From NCBI GenBank assembly GCA_905372155.1, contig CAJPNZ010000121.1:1-8424 (forward strand): 8,424 nt of DNA, in the 5' to 3' direction. Each line of letters opens with the position of its first letter. Position 1 is the first letter of the stretch. Position numbers and translations under genes: made by a program. This document shows, piece after piece, positions 6,294 to 8,424 of this stretch. Below the pieces are notes generated by a model. That model saw nothing but the letters and a program-made list of their open reading frames with translations. It was not told the DNA's origin and made no database searches. The stretch comes from Propionibacteriaceae bacterium. GTDB lineage: Bacteria; Actinomycetota; Actinomycetes; Propionibacteriales; Propionibacteriaceae.

Positions 6294-7550
6294 TCATGCC
6301 TCCCCGAAGGCTGCCCTAACCCGGCTGATGAACAGGTCGTTCTCCGTCTGCCACGGGTTGTGCCCGGAGTGCTCGAAATAAACCAATGTCTTCCGCGGGG
6401 CCCGGAGTTTCTCGTAGTAATCCTCGACGAGGCTGCTGGGCGCGTTGAAATCGTACCGGCCGTGGAAGATGTGGATCGGAACCTGTTGCTCGGCCGCCAC
6501 GTCACGCAGGTTGACGGAGTAGAGCTTCCCGTAGAAGGCGTCGAAGGTGCGCAGCAGCCCCCAAAAGAAGTTGATCTTGTCGAGGAGCCCGTACTCGACC
6601 CCGAAGAAACCATCCATCGTGGAGAAGGGAGCGTCGTTGAGCTGCCCGGTACGGGCCATGGTGCCGTACAGGGGCGACAGGTAGGCATAGGTTTTGAGCG
6701 CGACACCGGAGGTGTAGGGCGGGGGTCCTTGCGCGGCGAGTCTGTCGGCCAGCTGCTCGTCCCCGATCCTGCGGGCGTCGTCGAGCGCCATCTGGTAGTC
6801 GATCCGTTCCGTTTCGAGGAAATCGACCATTTGTCCCGTGCCGACGAATGCCCGGTAGTACTCGGGATGTTGCCTGGTCATCATGAGGCCCAGCGCCGAC
6901 CCCCACGACTCACCCATGAGGTAGATCCGGTCCTGATCGAACTCGCCACGCAGGTGTGCGGTGATTGCCTCCCCGTCGGCGAGATAGGTGTCGAGGGTGA
7001 GGTCCTCGGGGGCGATCGCCCCGAACGATTTAGCGGCACCCGGTTGTTCCCACACCACCACGACATAGTCGCTTTCCAAGGAGGCGAAGTAGTGGCGGGC
7101 CGTCGCGAGATGGGAACCCCCGGGCCCGCCGGACAGGAACAGCAGGACGGGTTTGGTGCGGTCCTGCCCCCGGATGGACAGCCATTCGGTGCGTCCGTTG
7201 ACCTCCACGGATCGCAGTTCTGAAACGGGACGTACACCGGCGACCTGCGGGGTGTAGGCGGTCACCTGCGACAACACGACCATCAACATCAGCAGTGTGC
7301 CCGTCAGCAGGGCCACCCGGAACGAAAGGGCCGCCGCCGGGGCGGGGCGCCCCATGATCGCGGTCACGACACGGATGATGAAAGCGGCCACCAGACCGAC
7401 CATCGTCACGACCAGAAACGCGACGGCCACGTACACTTCGGCGTGGGTGTCCTCCATGTGGAAGACGTGTTGCCTCAACACACCGTAGTAGAGGACGACG
7501 ACGAGGGCAGATGCGGACCAGACAACGAGCATGGGCTTCAGACGGATCAT
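6294..7550 (-). CDS. Membrane-anchored alpha/beta hydrolase, prolyl-iminopeptidase-like (peptidase S33 type)
   Basis: The 418-aa protein begins with three predicted membrane segments (about 7-25, 39-63, 79-97), followed by an alpha/beta-hydrolase domain (about 110-418). That domain carries SGGPGGS (140-146), whose GGPG is the oxyanion-hole signature of prolyl aminopeptidases; GESWGS with nucleophile S215; FHGRYDFNAP with acid D367; and EHSGHNPW with H397. The catalytic triad is therefore complete. WEQPGAAKS (167-175) replaces the usual WDQRGxGxS block, so the substrate may differ from a plain N-terminal proline. With three segments and a short Lys/Arg-bearing N-terminus, the side on which the catalytic domain lies is uncertain; an outside location is plausible. 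AAGGAG (7558-7563, minus strand) stands 7 nt before the ATG and fixes the start. The gene is transcribed alone, convergent to ackA and divergent from the nucleotidase. Esterase or other hydrolase activity cannot be excluded. Confidence 0.85.
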   Translation of the reverse strand: MIRLKPMLVVWSASALVVVLYYGVLRQHVFHMEDTHAEVYVAVAFLVVTMVGLVAAFIIRVVTAIMGRPAPAAALSFRVALLTGTLLMLMVVLSQVTAYTPQVAGVRPVSELRSVEVNGRTEWLSIRGQDRTKPVLLFLSGGPGGSHLATARHYFASLESDYVVVVWEQPGAAKSFGAIAPEDLTLDTYLADGEAITAHLRGEFDQDRIYLMGESWGSALGLMMTRQHPEYYRAFVGTGQMVDFLETERIDYQMALDDARRIGDEQLADRLAAQGPPPYTSGVALKTYAYLSPLYGTMARTGQLNDAPFSTMDGFFGVEYGLLDKINFFWGLLRTFDAFYGKLYSVNLRDVAAEQQVPIHIFHGRYDFNAPSSLVEDYYEKLRAPRKTLVYFEHSGHNPWQTENDLFISRVRAAFGEA

Positions 7551-7754
7551 GGGATCGCTCCTTGCCGTGCGAGCCGTTCACGATGGTGAAGGACGTTGAC
7601 CGATCACCGAAGCCCGAGGTTTCCCCCACCATACCAGTCCGGCTGCCGGGTTCTGTTGGGTCTGCAACCAACGCTCCGGTCCCGCCCGGGCGCGCACCCC
7701 GGGTGGAGGCCTCGAACGACACTCCGACCTTGCCCGGCGCGCTAACTTTGGAAC

Positions 7755-7780
7755 GTGCCGGCCTGTATTCTGGCCGACAC
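7755..7780. repeat. Inverted repeat over a possible -10 box
   Basis: GTGCCGGCC (7755-7763) and GGCCGACAC (7772-7780) are reverse complements with one mismatch, separated by 8 nt. The -10 candidate TATTCT (7766-7771) falls in the spacer. This is the geometry of an operator that would block a promoter, but a chance GC-rich dyad is also possible. Confidence 0.35.
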
Positions 7781-7800
7781 TTCCCCAAACTTTTGTCATT

Positions 7801-7805
7801 GGAGG
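7801..7805 (+). promoter_or_regulatory. Ribosome binding site of the 5'-nucleotidase gene
   Basis: GGAGG stands 7 nt before the ATG at 7813. This near-ideal spacing supports the chosen start. Confidence 0.75.
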
Positions 7806-7812
7806 TCCGGGC

Positions 7813-8424
7813 ATGACCTTGCTGACCATCGGCGTGGCGAGCAGCGCGCTGTTCGACCTGACCGAGTCGGATCGCGTGTTCCGCGAACAGGGCGTCGCCG
7901 CCTACCGCGAACACCAGGAGAAGCGCCTCGATCGGCCATTGCCGCCCGGACCCGCGCTACCGTTCATCCGGCGACTCCTCGGTCTCAACGACGTGCTGGC
8001 CGAGGCGGTGGACGTCATCGTGCTGTCCCGCAACAGCGCCGAGTCCGGGCTGCGAGTGATGCGTTCCATCAGCTCGGCCGGGCTGCCCATAACCCGGGCC
8101 GCCTTCCGGGAGGGACGCCCCGCCTTCGAGTTCATGCCCGCACTGGAGATGTCACTGTTTCTGTCGGCCAACCACGACGACGTCTCCGAGGCCCTGGCGA
8201 GCGGACACCCGGCGGGCACGGTGCTGCGGGGAGGCACGATGCCCGAGGTGGGCAGGGAACTGCGGATCGCCTTCGATTTCGACGGTGTCCTGGCCGACGA
8301 CTCCTCGGAACGCATGTTCCGCCAGGAGGGTCTGGGACGCTACGCCCGGCGCGAGGCCGAACTGGCCGACGTCCCCCTCTCCCCCGGCCCGCGGCGCCGC
8401 CGAGGATCAGCATCGCCAGGCACA
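7813..8424 (+). CDS. Cytosolic 5'-nucleotidase, NT5C1-like (PF06189 type), 3' partial
   Basis: From ATG 7813 the frame stays open for 204 codons to the window end. The sequence resembles the bacterial members of the cytosolic 5'-nucleotidase I family, which dephosphorylate nucleoside monophosphates such as AMP or IMP. Supporting blocks are LTIGVASSALFDLTESDRVF at the N-terminus, VIVLSRNSAESGLRV (69-82), ITRAAFREGR (93-102), LFLSANHDDV (115-124) and the HAD-type nucleophile motif IAFDFDGVLADD (152-163), with D155 and D157 as the likely catalytic pair. Residues 18-47 and 164-193 form a gapless internal repeat (12 of 30 identical), both ending in a PGP turn. After the second PGP the visible tail is RRRRGSASPGT, unlike the hydrophobic helix that follows the first copy. 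This could be divergence, a frameshift near 8390, or an edge error. The gene is divergent from the hydrolase. Confidence 0.8.
   Translation, partial: MTLLTIGVASSALFDLTESDRVFREQGVAAYREHQEKRLDRPLPPGPALPFIRRLLGLNDVLAEAVDVIVLSRNSAESGLRVMRSISSAGLPITRAAFREGRPAFEFMPALEMSLFLSANHDDVSEALASGHPAGTVLRGGTMPEVGRELRIAFDFDGVLADDSSERMFRQEGLGRYARREAELADVPLSPGPRRRRGSASPGT

Larger units (their letters stand above)
7551..7812. promoter_or_regulatory. Divergent intergenic region between the hydrolase and the 5'-nucleotidase
   Basis: These 262 bp hold no gene I can support. Leftward, TATGGT (7628-7633, minus strand) is a possible -10 for the hydrolase. Rightward, TATTCT (7766-7771) is a possible -10 for the nucleotidase, lying inside a 9-bp dyad (7755-7763 with 7772-7780). 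Neither has a convincing -35. A small GTTGG/CCAAC inverted repeat (7655-7659, 7668-7672) is also present. Confidence 0.4.

Noticed and set aside
4895..6706. 603-codon minus-strand frame opposite ackA
   Set aside because: It crosses a perfect terminator hairpin and two well-supported genes, and its translation is low-complexity and unlike any family.
1..8424. CRISPR array, tRNA, rRNA, insertion sequence or phage attachment site
   Set aside because: No regularly spaced repeats, cloverleaf sequence, transposase or integrase reading frame, or flanking target duplication was seen.

Overview
The window is GC-rich DNA with the features of a fermentative, high-GC Gram-positive bacterium, most likely of the Propionibacteriaceae or a near relative. 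The reasons are the base composition, the endonuclease IV form, the long two-part phosphotransacetylase followed by acetate kinase, two apparently leaderless TAGGCT promoters, and a Thr/Pro-rich surface-protein tail ending in LPRTG. The taxonomic assignment is inference only.

Layout. Positions 1-117 hold the last 38 codons of a Thr/Pro-rich protein ending in LPRTG-R, followed by a strong hairpin terminator (140-172) and a weaker second hairpin. Next are nfo (endonuclease IV, +, 354-1136) and, convergent with it, aspA (aspartate ammonia-lyase, -, 1243-2661); a long imperfect inverted repeat lies between their stops. A 201-bp divergent control region (2662-2862) separates aspA from pta (+, 2863-4923), which is followed after 61 bp by ackA (+, 4985-6169). 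A perfect 16-bp hairpin (6184-6218) closes ackA and faces a convergent gene for a membrane-anchored alpha/beta hydrolase of the prolyl-iminopeptidase type (-, 6294-7550). Divergent from the hydrolase, after 262 bp, a cytosolic 5'-nucleotidase (PF06189-like, +, from 7813) runs off the right end.

How the genes work together. aspA turns aspartate into fumarate and ammonia. In propionate fermenters fumarate is an electron acceptor on the way to succinate and propionate. pta and ackA turn acetyl-CoA into acetate with ATP formation. The aspA/pta-ackA divergon therefore places an electron-sink supply and the acetate branch of fermentation around one control region. nfo (base-excision repair), the hydrolase and the nucleotidase have no evident pathway link to this core.

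I see no CRISPR array, tRNA, rRNA, insertion sequence or phage gene. No clearly undescribed multi-gene system is visible. The points most worth checking are the anchorless LPRTG terminus, the two leaderless starts, the inverted repeat between nfo and aspA, the membrane-tethered hydrolase, and the duplicated segment with an odd arginine-rich tail in the 5'-nucleotidase. Most very long frames opposite aspA and pta are composition artefacts.
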